From Thuidium tamariscinum (Eukaryota > Streptophyta > Bryopsida > Hypnales > Thuidiaceae): 64,000 bases of DNA. The position numbers were made by a program, and so were the translations under genes. Of the stretch, positions 34,172-44,898 are shown one piece after another. The stretch lies in contig OX344753.2 in NCBI GenBank assembly GCA_947034885.2, positions 14,198,001-14,262,000 of the forward strand. Reading direction: 5' to 3'. A model generated the notes under the pieces. That model made no database searches. It was given only the letters and a program-made list of their open reading frames with translations, and was not told where the DNA came from. The first letter of the stretch is position 1; each line of letters opens with the position of its first letter.

Positions 34172-37100
34172 ATGAGTGGCTCTGATGAATGGACCTCGGG
34201 TGCCAGTCCTATTGAGGCGTTCACAAGAAATGGCGGGTCCGGAAGACTGAAACTGCAGAAGGGAGTTGTTGTGGCTCTCACACTGGAAGGATTATACTAC
34301 GCTGGAAGGGCGGTCGTAGAAAGGGTGGTCTGCCGCGATCCATACCTCGTGCGCGTTCATGTCCTAGATGTTCCAAACAACCTCGATATGCCTCTTCCGT
34401 TTCCGGAGGGAGACATGGTTTTCCTCAGACACTGCCCGGGAAGCTCAATCGTGTGGGAGGCAGGCAACGTTTATCCGCACGCAGACGCGGAATGGTCTTC
34501 TGCTGCTGCTATCGGCCGGCAGCCGACACAAGTGCTCACTGATGAAAAACCCATACAGCAATTTCTGTCACTCACTATCAATATGGATGTCTCACTTCTC
34601 CAAACTCTGGGCGACACTCTGTTCTATGCTGGTGTAGGGACAATTGTAGAGTGCTCCCCGAAGGGGTACTGGGGAGGCTTCCGCATTCCACACAGCTTCT
34701 TCCTCGTTGTGAAGCTCCTACACGTCGTCGATGACTTCAAGAATCACACTGCCTATTGCGAGATTCCTGATTTCATCTCACTCAAACGTTGTGTAGGATA
34801 CAAAATACTCTGGAGTGGATACAAGGTCAGACCAATCCAGACATCAGTCCCCTTGGCCAACGTTGTCGGCTGCCAGCCGACAGGAGCACCTGCGACCAAT
34901 TTCATGCAGCCTCAGGTCGATGGGAATTGTGAGAGTGGTGGAAGTTCGAACAATGTGCAGATAGAACTCGGTGATCCGGGACCACAGCGGCTACTTCCTA
35001 CTGCATCAGACGAAGACGAGCGAGATGATAGACTCTATTCGTCAGACGAGGACAGCCGCGGGTCTGCACACGACCAGCGCAATGTTCATGGTTACAGCAC
35101 CTCTAGCACTGCCGCGTCCGACGCAAGTGTTGCTGACAGCATAGATCATTCGGATGCGTTCAAAGATGGTACTCAGAGGGGTGACAATGCCGATCCGGTT
35201 GGAGTGCAAGATGGACTTCCAATCCCAAATAGACCGCTCTGGAGAAATCAATACTGTCAACTTCTCAATGACGACTTCTCGGTACTGGGAAGAGCCATGA
35301 TACAAGTTTGCCTACCAGATGAGGCTTGCGATGATGGCGTCCTGGGCGACACGGATGTTGGGGTCATGTTCGTATCGGACAGTCACGAACTGCAAATGAC
35401 AACCATGCGCTGGAAGCTCACACACACAAGATTGGAGGGGGGAAGGCTACTATCAGAAATTGTCACGCTTTGCTCACAGGCTGCTCTGTTGAAGGAGGCA
35501 GACGATGATGGAATGTAGGGGGTACCGAGGAATCCATACCGCTCTGTGCGCAGAAGGGTCATTCCCAAGGATCAAGAGAGCCACTCCAGGCTGCAAATCA
35601 AGACCTCGGAGGCCGAGGTACGTAAGGTCAGCTCACAGAAGTGCTGTAAGCTCAGATGCTGCCAGACCTTTCCCTGGGAGGACACCAGGTCTATACGACG
35701 AAAGTTCTTCGCTTGCACATTCGAGAGTAGGAGGGAGGTAGCGTATGCGGTGCAGAGTCAACTTCATGCAGGGAGTATTCCAGGAAAAAAATTCATCACT
35801 CTTGCTAATAGAGACGTCTGCGAGAACGCATGGTATATCATTCACGGGGTATCCAGGTCGGCCTATCACGTTTACAAGGCTGCGGCCGCCGGAGGATCCG
35901 TCAACGGGTCGCATGGAAATGCGGGGGCTCGACGGCCACGGCCACAAACAATACAAGCTCAAGCGACACTCAAAACGATCATCGATGAGAATGCAAACAA
36001 GATGCCGAATGAGTTTAGAATGGTTGGAAATAAACGCGTCGACAATCTCAAGGTCCTACCCTCTGCAATGAATTGGGATCACATACGCGAACAAGTCAAT
36101 TATGTAAGTCCAATATCTGCCTCCTCGTCTACAGTGTAAATGTCACTCTGTCGGCTGCCAGCCGATACATTCAAGGCTAGACCTAGAATCGAGCAGTCAT
36201 AGATCTTTCCTTTCTGTAGGCCGACACTCGCAGTTCTGTCGGCTGCCAGCCGATACAACTCTATCGTCTTACATGGATACTCATCCATGTAGTCATGTTC
36301 TTCAGGTCAATGGAATATGCAATATGGAGCCGGTATCCCAGTCTGCTATCAGCCGACTTCGAAATGCTCATTTCAAAAACGTAGAGGTCAAGGCAGTAGG
36401 GAGCAATTTCTCAAAATGCACAGAGTGTGACTTCCTCGTAGAGTTCATTGCAAAGTATCCCAGAGGTTGTGATGAGTGGCAGGCACTCGTCGACGACAGA
36501 GAGAGACATCTCAATTACCAGCGCGCTTGTAGAAATGTATACAGCGGATGGACCGTGCAGTCGGTGCAGAATCCATCAGAGTTCCTCTGCATTATTCATG
36601 ACAAAATGGACACCACAAAGACTGCCATTCCCAGGATGCAGCGCATCACAAAGGCCACCGCAAGACTAGGACAAATTCCAATCTCATGTACTGGATTGCT
36701 GACACATGGACATGGAGATGGCGCATACGCGCATTACTCAACATCGCTCTGGCCGGGGGATTCAAATTTTACTATTTCATCCATCTGCAGGGTACTCAGG
36801 GCCCTAGAACTACCTCCTGTAAGGGAATCAAAGATACTCTTCTCCACTCCACCGCTAAACAGCTTCTTCGAGGCTCTACTGCATGGAAAATCGAGATGCA
36901 GCTCATCAATCCCGCAGTCATCGGACAAGGTCACAGACGCACCAACGCCAGGGCGACCTCAGGTACCACTGCCCAAAAAACTCTTCTTGCAACTCGACTA
37001 TTCGGCCAAGGACAACAAGAACAGATTCCTCATGGCTTTCTGCTCACTGCTCACTGCCAGGCGCATATTCAAGGAAGTCTCAGTCGGATTCCTCATTGTC

Positions 37101-38321
37101 GGACATACGCACGAGGACATTGACGCGCACTTCAATTACCTCTCCAAACTCATCAAGAGGAAGAACACTTACGTTCTCGCGGATCTCATGAAGGCGTTCA
37201 TGGACTCACAGAAAACGGTAGCCTTCATTCCGGAGTTCGTGCAAGAGGTGGCGGACTTCAAATCATACTTCATAGGATTCCATCATGAGGGGGTCAACAA
37301 AATCATAGGGCTAGGAGATAAACACCTATTCAAGTTCTACGTCGTAGAGGATGGGGTCGATCGGGGATGGCCGGTCATGAGGTACAAGGTCAGGGCCACG
37401 GATTCTTCATGGCTCCCTCCTGGACCACCCGTCAAAATGTGGACAGCGGATGAAAATGGGAAACCCAACATTCCTCAGGGGGAACCTCGACCTGTGCCTT
37501 TCAAGGCACTCTGGGGGAATGTAGACATTAATCCAAGAAAGAGAAACGCGGAAAAGGAAGTCGCAAGGGCCACAGAGTGCAATGAGAAACAGACATTCAT
37601 TAAAAACGGAATCGCCAAATTCATTGAATTCTGGAAATCGAGAATGGCCAGAGACAGACGATACGCACAGGAAATGACAGGCTGTGTGGCTTATTGGGAA
37701 AGAATTCAAGCAGAGATCAATTCACCGCTGCCACAAACTCCTACAGTGCTTCAAGAAGGATTATGGCCGCTCTCGGACTGGACAAGGGATCACGCATCCA
37801 CATCGTTAGACAAGGGGGCGCTCGAAAATTATTTAACGGACACCACTCCGGAGGACGAAGGGGACCCCACTCCATACTGCGGACCTGCCAAGGACAGGCC
37901 AAGATTGAGATTCAATCCATTCAGGGATGTCCTCCTCGGAGACTTTGTGCTCTGTCGACCATGTCACAACAACCACCTGCTTGGCTGGCTGGGACGGGTA
38001 CTCGAATGTGTAGACATGACTCCGGGGCCAACCTATGGAAACTTTAAAATCGAGTGGTGGACTCCCATGAAAGCAAAAAGGGAGTCCAAAGCGCTTATCG
38101 CAAGGGAGTGCTGGACTCGAAGATGGCACAAGGAACTCTGTCTTCCGCAGATGGTACATGTCAACATTGTCTTGTACTCGCACAGAATGCCCTCGCATGC
38201 AAAGAAAGGACCTCCCACGTCTCATGTCATCCCGGAGGCATCCGTTGCTGCTGCTATTGCGAATCTAGAGGCCGCGGGTGCAACTCTCGACAGAGATGCA
38301 GACGATGCCGGAGACGATTAA
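34172..38321 (+). CDS. DUF7869-like protein, probable transposase of the element (two exons)
   Basis: Exons are 34172-36103 and 36306-38321, with a GTAAGT donor and TTCAG acceptor in phase 0. The product is about 1,315 codons long, interrupted once by an in-frame stop in exon 1. The N-terminal 330 residues hold two related modules of about 100 residues (G.VVALTLEGLYYAGRAVVE and TLGDTLFYAGVGTIVE) and perhaps a third. A Cys-rich segment (CCKLRCCQTFPW) and an HGNAG motif follow. Exon 2 has a CxxC (SKCTEC) and three acidic motifs in the order of an RNase H-like core: IIHDKMDTTKTAIPR (36595-36640), LFLQLDYSAKDNKNR (36982-37026) and VGHTHEDIDAHF (37096-37131). A C-terminal GDFVLCRP..WLGRVLE domain resembles those on plant DUF7869 proteins. 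DUF7869 is a family name recalled from its signature; the transposase role is inferred. Confidence 0.78.
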
Positions 38322-39114
38322 GGATACATCGACTCGGACTTATTGGCTGCCAGTCGATACACCATTTGTGCTCTCCAGTTATGTCAACAACACATTGCAA
38401 CACGGATTCGTCTTCTCCGTGCAGGTGTCGGCTGCCAGCCGATACGACGGGCTTGGCTACATCACGGTCGCATGGTTCGTCAGCAGAATGTTCACTTTAA
38501 GATCATTACGTGCAGGTCCCCAATGTTTACTCATTTTAGGATGTGCATTCTTATCTTCTTCGGTGGGGCTTTATGTTATTTTACGGAAAGCCTTTATATT
38601 TCATAGGATGGCACTACATGTCTTATGACTAGGCTATTCACATTTTACGTATTTGTCGGCTGGCTGCCGACAGGGCTAGGCGGAGGACGTTACTCTCTCA
38701 AGCGATACTTTGTCCTCTTCGGTTGTTAGATCCTTGCATTTAGCACTTGCTGCGAGTTTATGTACTTTCTTTACATATTTATTTGAATCTCCTATGGGGA
38801 CCATTTTGCAACTGTTTTATCTTCAGTGCACAAACGGTGCAGGAAATTCTCTACATGTCATGCTCGTTGTCCTGTTTTACTCTTCTGGCGCACTGTACTT
38901 TGATCTCTTATCGGCTGCCAGCCTATACATGTCATTGGCCACGGGATGGGTGCACGGTTATAGGCACCGCTTCTGATACTCCACTAAAAAAGCTCCAACA
39001 ATCAACAATCCTCTCCTTTCTTATGCAACTGCTCGTTCTCAACAAGGTGTGGGTGGGCTGCCGACACTTTTCCATCATTTCAAGCGTCTTTTCCACGTTC
39101 TCAGGTGGCTTGCG
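38322..39114. other. Right subterminal region of the 13-kb element
   Basis: It contains four palindromes (38341, 38426, 38654, 38909) and a lone half-site (GGCTGCCGACAC near 39057). It has no credible gene and presumably includes the 3' UTR of the DUF7869-like gene. With the four sites at 26055-26593 on the left, it makes both subterminal zones palindrome-rich. Confidence 0.6.
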
Positions 39115-39162
39115 ACTATGAATTTGTCCATAATTCATGCAATTGTCCATAATTAGTTAAAT
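39115..39162 (-). repeat. Right terminal inverted repeat of the 13-kb element
   Basis: Read on the minus strand this is ATTTAACTAATTATGGACAA, then a second partial copy (GAATTATGGACAAATTCATA). The right end therefore carries a short internal tandem duplication of the AATTATGGACAA core that the left end lacks. Confidence 0.72.
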
Positions 39163-42004
39163 ATAGGTTATTGATCAAAGATTCAATGTTGACTAATACT
39201 AAATTGTTCTCTAGGTTGAATCACAAGAACTAATCATAGTTGAATGCATAGGATGTAATTGAAGTTCACTACATTAAACTTCGTAGTAGATTGATTGGAA
39301 TTCATTGGATTGGAGCTAATTGCAAAATAGGAGAAAATTGACAATTTTGTCACCTATTTTCAACATGTTCCACTTGATTTTTAATTTCAAACTTTCACTC
39401 CCACTAGGATTGATTAGAAGCTACAAGAACTACAATTCAAATTTTGGCTCAAATAGAAACACCAAAACACATTAATCTATCCTTTTTTAGGGAATTATGG
39501 ATTTATCTTCAAACAAAGGGAGTAACATTTAGGTGCACATACATGTAGTGCTTGAAAATATGGATTCATTAGTATATTTGTCTTCATGCTGTTCAAAACG
39601 AGTAGTGAATGAAAAATGGTTTGTTATGTAAAAGGCAATTTAGTGACTTGATTACTAAAATAGGCCACGAGCCTTTACCACCCTAATTTGCAATTTGAAC
39701 ATTTTGGGTCAACTTCAAGAGTCCAAGAGAGTAACTTATTTTCTAAAAGTACGTAATTGTTTCAAGCATCAAAACCAAGCGAAATTATAATTTTCAAGTT
39801 AATTAATCCTTGAAGTACCATTGGATTTAGAGGAGTCACGAAATAGAGAACAAATTGGATTTTGGGCAAGTAACTACAGGCTCAATTTCTATTGTGATTT
39901 TTTGAAATTTTTTTTGAAAACAAAAAAACTTAATTATTTTTCTTTATAGAAAAATAGTTTTTTCCAATTCAAGCTTAAGAGCAAAAGTTATGCCTACATA
40001 AGCTCAAAACAGGGGAGGCTAGGCAACAAAAAAAACTTTAATTTTTAATTTTTAAATATTGATTTCTTATAGATTATATTTTTTCTTAATTGAAAAGCTT
40101 TGATTCATTTCATTTGAATAAGTTATGTAAAAATTATGAACAATCTTATTTATTGGACAATCTAAGCATCTTCATCAAAAAATAACTTGTAGGATTCATT
40201 TTTTAATGTAATTTTTATAATTTAAAAGAAATTCCTACATGGTTTAGTTTGCTTTTTAGAAGAATGACATTATTGGAAATTTGAAATTAGTACATTTCAA
40301 TTGCATCTTCGAAATATTAATAATTTATATTTTCCTCCCATCTCATATGTACCTACTTCTACTTAATAATTTTATTAAGAATATAAATTAAATTTTTTTT
40401 AGCTTCATTTTTTTCCGAGACTCTCAACTCAATTTCCCTTTGTGAAGATTTAAAACTCAAAACTATGTGATGCAAGAAAATAAGTTTTAAAAGTTCAAAA
40501 TCAAATAATCTAATTCTACAATGGGCAAAAACACTTGTTTTCTTCACATTCAACACAAATATCTTGAAATCTATGCGGTCAAACTTTTTGACATTTATTC
40601 CACACATTTCTATGCTACTGGTGGTTATTTAAGTGTAAGATCCTACAGTTAAATGTCAAGAAATAAGAATTTTCAAATATTTTATTTATTGCAATAGAAA
40701 TGGTATTTTTGAGTGTTTTTTGGCAAAAAAATTGCCTTGGTCCTTTAGAAGTTGAAATTGTGGATTTTACAAATTTTGGAAGTGTTTTGCCCTAAAATTA
40801 TAAAACCATCTATAGTGTAAAGTCATAAATATCCCCAAAACAACCCATAATTGCCTTTCCATGTATCTAATGGTACTTTAGTACTTAAATACTAACCACT
40901 AAATGATTGATACATTACTCTTTCATGGCATTAACATCTAAAGGACTTAGGCCATTTTCTATCAAAAAGCATTGAAAACTACCACTTCAATTATGTTCAT
41001 GAGTTTATCCTAGGAAAAAATAAAAATTTGATTTTAAATTTAAATATAACATCATGTATTCAACTTATTTGAAATCATCTAGTAAGAATTTCATAAAGTT
41101 TGACCTTATAGATTGAAAGATATAAACAATCAAAGTTATTCTTTCAAAAAAATGCTAAAACTATCCAAAAAAATATGATTTATAAATTTTTCATTATTAG
41201 TACAAATAGAATAAATCAAAGCTTCACATGTAGAAAAAAATATTATCTTAGGATAGAAAATTAAAATTCTAATACTATCTTTTTGTAAAAAAAAAAATTG
41301 TTGCTTGCTAAGTTTAGTTTTTGAGCCTCTTAATTTTTGCTCTCAGGCACCAAATAAAATAAAAAAATCATATTTCCATTAAGCTAATCAATTTGCCTAT
41401 CTTACGAGAAAGTTTCAAAAAGTTTTACCAAAAATTGAGGTCAAAGGAACTTGTCTAAAATCCATTTTGCCCTTTGAGGGACAACAATCTTTTAGGGGTT
41501 AAGGGACCAATTTTGTCAAAGAAAAAAGAATGGTCCATGTTCTTCTAAACAAAATTGGAGTCAAAATAGGATGATGGAATTGGACAATGAATGAAATTGG
41601 GTTGCTCTACTTTAATGCAAATTGAAAAGCAAATGCTATAATGTGTATCTTATGTTAAAATTGTAAAGATCTTGCATCTCCAAATTACAAATACATAAGA
41701 TAATCAGTCACCGGCTCAAATTTCAATTTGGACCCCATGTAAGCTTAGCAAAAATACCTCTTTTGCCCCACAAGCTATCCTTCAAAAACTTTGCGTATTA
41801 TGCAACTTACAACACCCCACATATGCAACTAGTATATTATGATCACTCATAATGCATTTTAGTCTAATTTCAAGATATGCAATTTGCTTTGATATAGAGA
41901 ACTTTTGTTGCACTTTTAATAAAGAATCCACAATTTTGAAAATGTAACCACACATGTGAAATCATTGATATGAATATTTTTTAGAAAAATGATAGCATTT
42001 AAAA
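39163..42004. other. AT-rich spacer
   Basis: The interval is uniformly AT-rich, about 2.8 kb, with frequent homopolymer runs. No reading frame with a recognisable domain, no RNA gene and no clear inverted or direct repeat could be supported. Confidence 0.45.
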
Positions 42005-42680
42005 CTTTAATATAGGATCATTGCAAGAAAGGATGTACAAAGAGCGTAGCATTTTTGTAGTACTTATTTCTCACTCTTAGAGTACTTTAAAAAAGAAGTG
42101 AAAGGTATGTTTCATATATACACTTTTAAGAAGAAATGACCCTTGAAATGAAATTAAAGCATACAAATATATTCGAAGTAGGAAAACTAGAAAGGTACAA
42201 AATCTGTTGCCAAAATAGTCACTTTCATTGTAGTTTCATATTTAAAATTATAGAAAATATAATTTTTTTAAATAAATAAAATTAATAGTTTGGAAAGAAT
42301 TGATGGTGATGGAATTTCACCAAAAGAATGGTCTTTTAGAACCATCTTCAATGTTTCAAAGTTGTAGGCAATGGAAGTGTTGTTTGTATACACATAGAGG
42401 ACATAAAATAACATTTTTCCACATTTTTTTTGGTAGATATATGCTTCTATACTATGCAAATTTCAACTCTAGATCATTAAAATTGGGAATTCATAATGTA
42501 GTAAAAACCTTTAAACTTTAAGCTAACAAAAATGATTTTTAATTACAATGATTTTCTTAATTTCTAAAAAATAAAGGATCTTATTACCATAAAGTTGGAC
42601 ATGTTCAATAGAAATTTCATGTTCATTGGACTTGTGCTTTAAAAATTATATGGAGTGGCAAACAAGGAGAGAGTGTACGA
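42005..42680. mobile_element. Older MITE copy related to 53.6-54.3 kb
   Basis: It begins with GATCATTGCAAGAAAGGATG. Its interior (GATGGTGATGGAATTTCACC, then CATAGAGGACATAAAATAAC) is collinear with 53619-54349. The right end is diverged or was lost where the next element (42681) lies directly against it. Non-coding. Confidence 0.6.
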
Positions 42681-43408
42681 GGGTTGTGGCAAGAAACGCT
42701 TACCAGTTTTGGCTCAAAATGGCTCAAAATTAGTGAGTCCTGTGAGTCCTGTGATCCTTTGAAATAAATTTTTTTTAAATTGAAAAAAATATGGATAATT
42801 TGAAGAGCAATGAGAATATTATGTCTCTTGAAATTCAGACCTAAGAATTTTTTTCTCTAAATGTTATAGACAATGGAAAATACAATGAAAATAACCCTTT
42901 TTTCACTAATTTGGTAAAAATAGTAAAAAAATTCAAAAAATGAAAATAAAAAACCCATTTTTTCTCCAAGTAAAGGTATTCATTTTCCAACAAATTTCAT
43001 CTTTGGAAAAAATTAATTCTATTCTCTACACTTGCGCAAAGTCAGCCACTTTGACAACATGTGGAGGTTGAACAGTATAGTATTTTCAAAAAATCTCTTT
43101 GTAGTCTTGTGTAACTTTAGGTGAGGTCCTTGCATTCCAATTTTTAGCTCAAAATTTGTATTTTGGGGTCAAAAATAGGACTAGAACCCCCCAAAATGGC
43201 CAAAATAGACACCCAATCGGGGGCAATTTAAAAATAGTAAACTAATATTGAAAAAATTGAAAAAATTACACAAAATGTAAAACTTTTGTAGGCACCTTCA
43301 TTTCAAGTTTCAAGTCAAATGAACAAAAGATGCAAAAGTTATGAGCAAAAAATACCTCCTAAAGGTCAAGGGGACAAAAAAAAGGACAAGTGTTTCTTGC
43401 CACGACCC
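42681..43408. mobile_element. MITE subfamily 2 (GGCTCAAAATGGCTC), copy 2
   Basis: Left end GGGTTGTGGCAAGAAACGCT and right end AGTGTTTCTTGCCACGACCC are inverted repeats. The interior is highly similar to 16628-17357 over its whole length. No coding sequence is present. Confidence 0.8.
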
Positions 43409-43432
43409 ACTCATGTGATAAGAAATACTACC

Positions 43433-44163
43433 GGGTCATTGCAAGAAACACCTGTCCTATTTCATGTCACAATTTGAACCACTTTTTTGTTGTCTTCAAT
43501 AACTTTTGGAGATTAAGTCCAATGAAAATGAAATTTTTATTGAACATACCTAACTTGAAGTTTATTAGATCCCTTATTTTTCAGAAATTAAAAAAAATCA
43601 TTTTATATTTAAAAAACATTTTCGTTGAGCGTCACAAAATTACGTTTATGGTTATCATTACATTCACAGTGTCTAAATTTAATGATTTCAAGACGAAACT
43701 TTCATGGTCTATTTGCATAGGTGTAAAACCTATGAATTCCAAAAAAAAATCTAAAAATATATTTTTTTATGTCCTCCACATGAGTACAAATTTTTTTTCG
43801 TGGCACGCAAATTTTGAACATTGATGATGGTTCTAAGATCGTTCCTTTGGTCAAATCTCATCTAAATCAACTTTCCTCAAATGGCCAATTTTTATTTTTT
43901 CTTAAAATTGATTTTCCTATTTTTTACAAATTAAAATGTCGAAGTACTAATTTTCATGAGATTTTGCATTTTTCTGGATTTCCTACTTAGAGATTTTTCC
44001 TATGCTTTTTCCTTTCTAGGGTATATTCTTCTTAAAGGTTTATACATGAAACATATTTTTCACTTTTTTTAAAACTTGTTTTTCTAATTTTAAAGTACTC
44101 CCAAAAAAAAAGACTACGTTGCAAAACGCTACACTTTTTGGTAGGTGTTTCTTGCAACGACCC
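43433..44163. mobile_element. MITE of the GCAAGAAACACCTGTCC group, 4-bp duplication TACC
   Basis: Ends GGGTCATTGCAAGAAACACC and GGTGTTTCTTGCAACGACCC are inverted. TACC is present on both sides (43429-43432 and 44164-44167). The frame that runs through part of it has no domain and is chance. Third element in a head-to-tail run starting at 42005. Confidence 0.82.
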
Positions 44164-44486
44164 TACCATACTTTCTTGCAAAGACCCATTCTAAGTTTTT
44201 CAAAGAATTATATATATATAACATGCCAAACTATCTAAATTTGGAGGATATTTAATAAAAATTTAAGATTTTTTCCAACATTGCAAATGAATTTCAATTC
44301 TGATTGGAAGGAACTTGTATAAATTTTAAAAGTTATGCATACTTATTGTTTTTCATATATATTGTGAAGTTTTCTTTAATGAATATGCAATCCAACATTT
44401 TCTACATCTCATTTTACTAATTGAGTCTTCACCTAAATTTTTGATCATTCTATTTTTTAAAGATTTTAACAAAAGCCTCCCTCTAA

Positions 44487-44895
44487 GAGCATCCCTATGC
44501 CAGACCCTTCAAATAGGGGCACCAAATGGGGTTTGACATGGGCTGATGGCTAATGAAGGTGCTTCATGCCCCATGCCTACACTCTTAATTCACTAACTAA
44601 ACACGTCTCCCAAGCCAAAGAACTACTTTTATGAAGCCAGGTGAAAGATGTCAGGCCAAGTGTTGGGCCTCTGAGCTCTGAATGGCTGAACATTCCCCAA
44701 GAGTGTGCCAGAATTGTGGAAATCAAGATATAGTGAGCCACGAGGAACAAACACAAAAGTTCAGTGCCATAGTTACTTTGAAGTGTTTGCTGGCTATATT
44801 TTTTGTTTGGAGTGCCTGACATGGGGCAGTTTCACAGGGCAAACATGCTACATTATCATTTTTCAGCCCTTTAGCGTGCAAGCATGGGGATGCTC
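44487..44895. mobile_element. 409-bp PIF/Harbinger-like MITE with TAA duplication
   Basis: Left end GAGCATCCCTATGC and right end GCATGGGGATGCTC are inverted with one mismatch. Both are bordered by TAA (44484-44486 and 44896-44898). A three-base TAA/TTA duplication is typical of PIF/Harbinger elements. The interior is non-coding. Confidence 0.75.
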
Positions 44896-44898
44896 TAA

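Larger units (their letters stand above)
26055..38927. repeat. About 27 dispersed 19-bp palindromes, TATCGGCTGSCAGCCGATA
   Basis: Copies start at 26055, 26243, 26423, 26575, 27333, 27672, 28637, 28672, 29051, 29678, 31097, 31690, 32664, 32754, 32811, 32894, 33221, 34024, 34089, 34510, 34864, 36149, 36237, 38341, 38426, 38654 and 38909, each 19 bp. The outer pair is TA/TA or TG/CA. The centre is a single G or C around which the arms are complementary. The 33221 copy has compensated ends (CCTCGG..CCGAGG), and the three leftmost copies and 38341 are degenerate. All four introns defined by splice sites contain one or two. Only 29051, 34510 and 34864 are in coding sequence, in low-complexity linkers. 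Likely roles are a binding site for an element protein or a hairpin-forming signal. Confidence 0.9.
26017..39162. mobile_element. 13.1-kb multigene DNA transposon of unassigned superfamily
   Basis: The limits are set by inverted copies of ATTTAACTAATTATGGACAA at 26017-26036 and, on the minus strand, ending at 39162. The interval differs sharply from its AT-rich surroundings in being GC-richer and gene-dense. It is filled with a 19-bp palindrome that is essentially absent outside it. It carries one + strand gene (DUF7869-like, DDE-type motifs) and three - strand genes (ParB-like, two FCP1/NIF-like). No convincing target-site duplication was seen, so the exact ends are uncertain by some tens of bases. 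No reverse transcriptase, integrase, DNA polymerase or capsid gene was seen. The two large genes are each interrupted by one in-frame stop, so this copy looks recently inactivated; alternatively the stops are read through. Confidence 0.75.

Noticed and set aside
28600-38500. Short frames that begin in the palindrome (SAASRYS, RLAADT, GCQPI-type peptides)
   Set aside because: These are translations of the repeat itself in different frames and lie in introns or between genes.
26055-38927. Reading the palindromes as a CRISPR array or as bacterial-type terminators
   Set aside because: Spacing is irregular (tens to about 2,000 bp), the genes are spliced and eukaryotic, and no T-run follows the palindromes.
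43390-43824. A 144-codon frame at 43.4 kb
   Set aside because: It starts near the left edge of a MITE and runs through its interior, with no recognisable domain.
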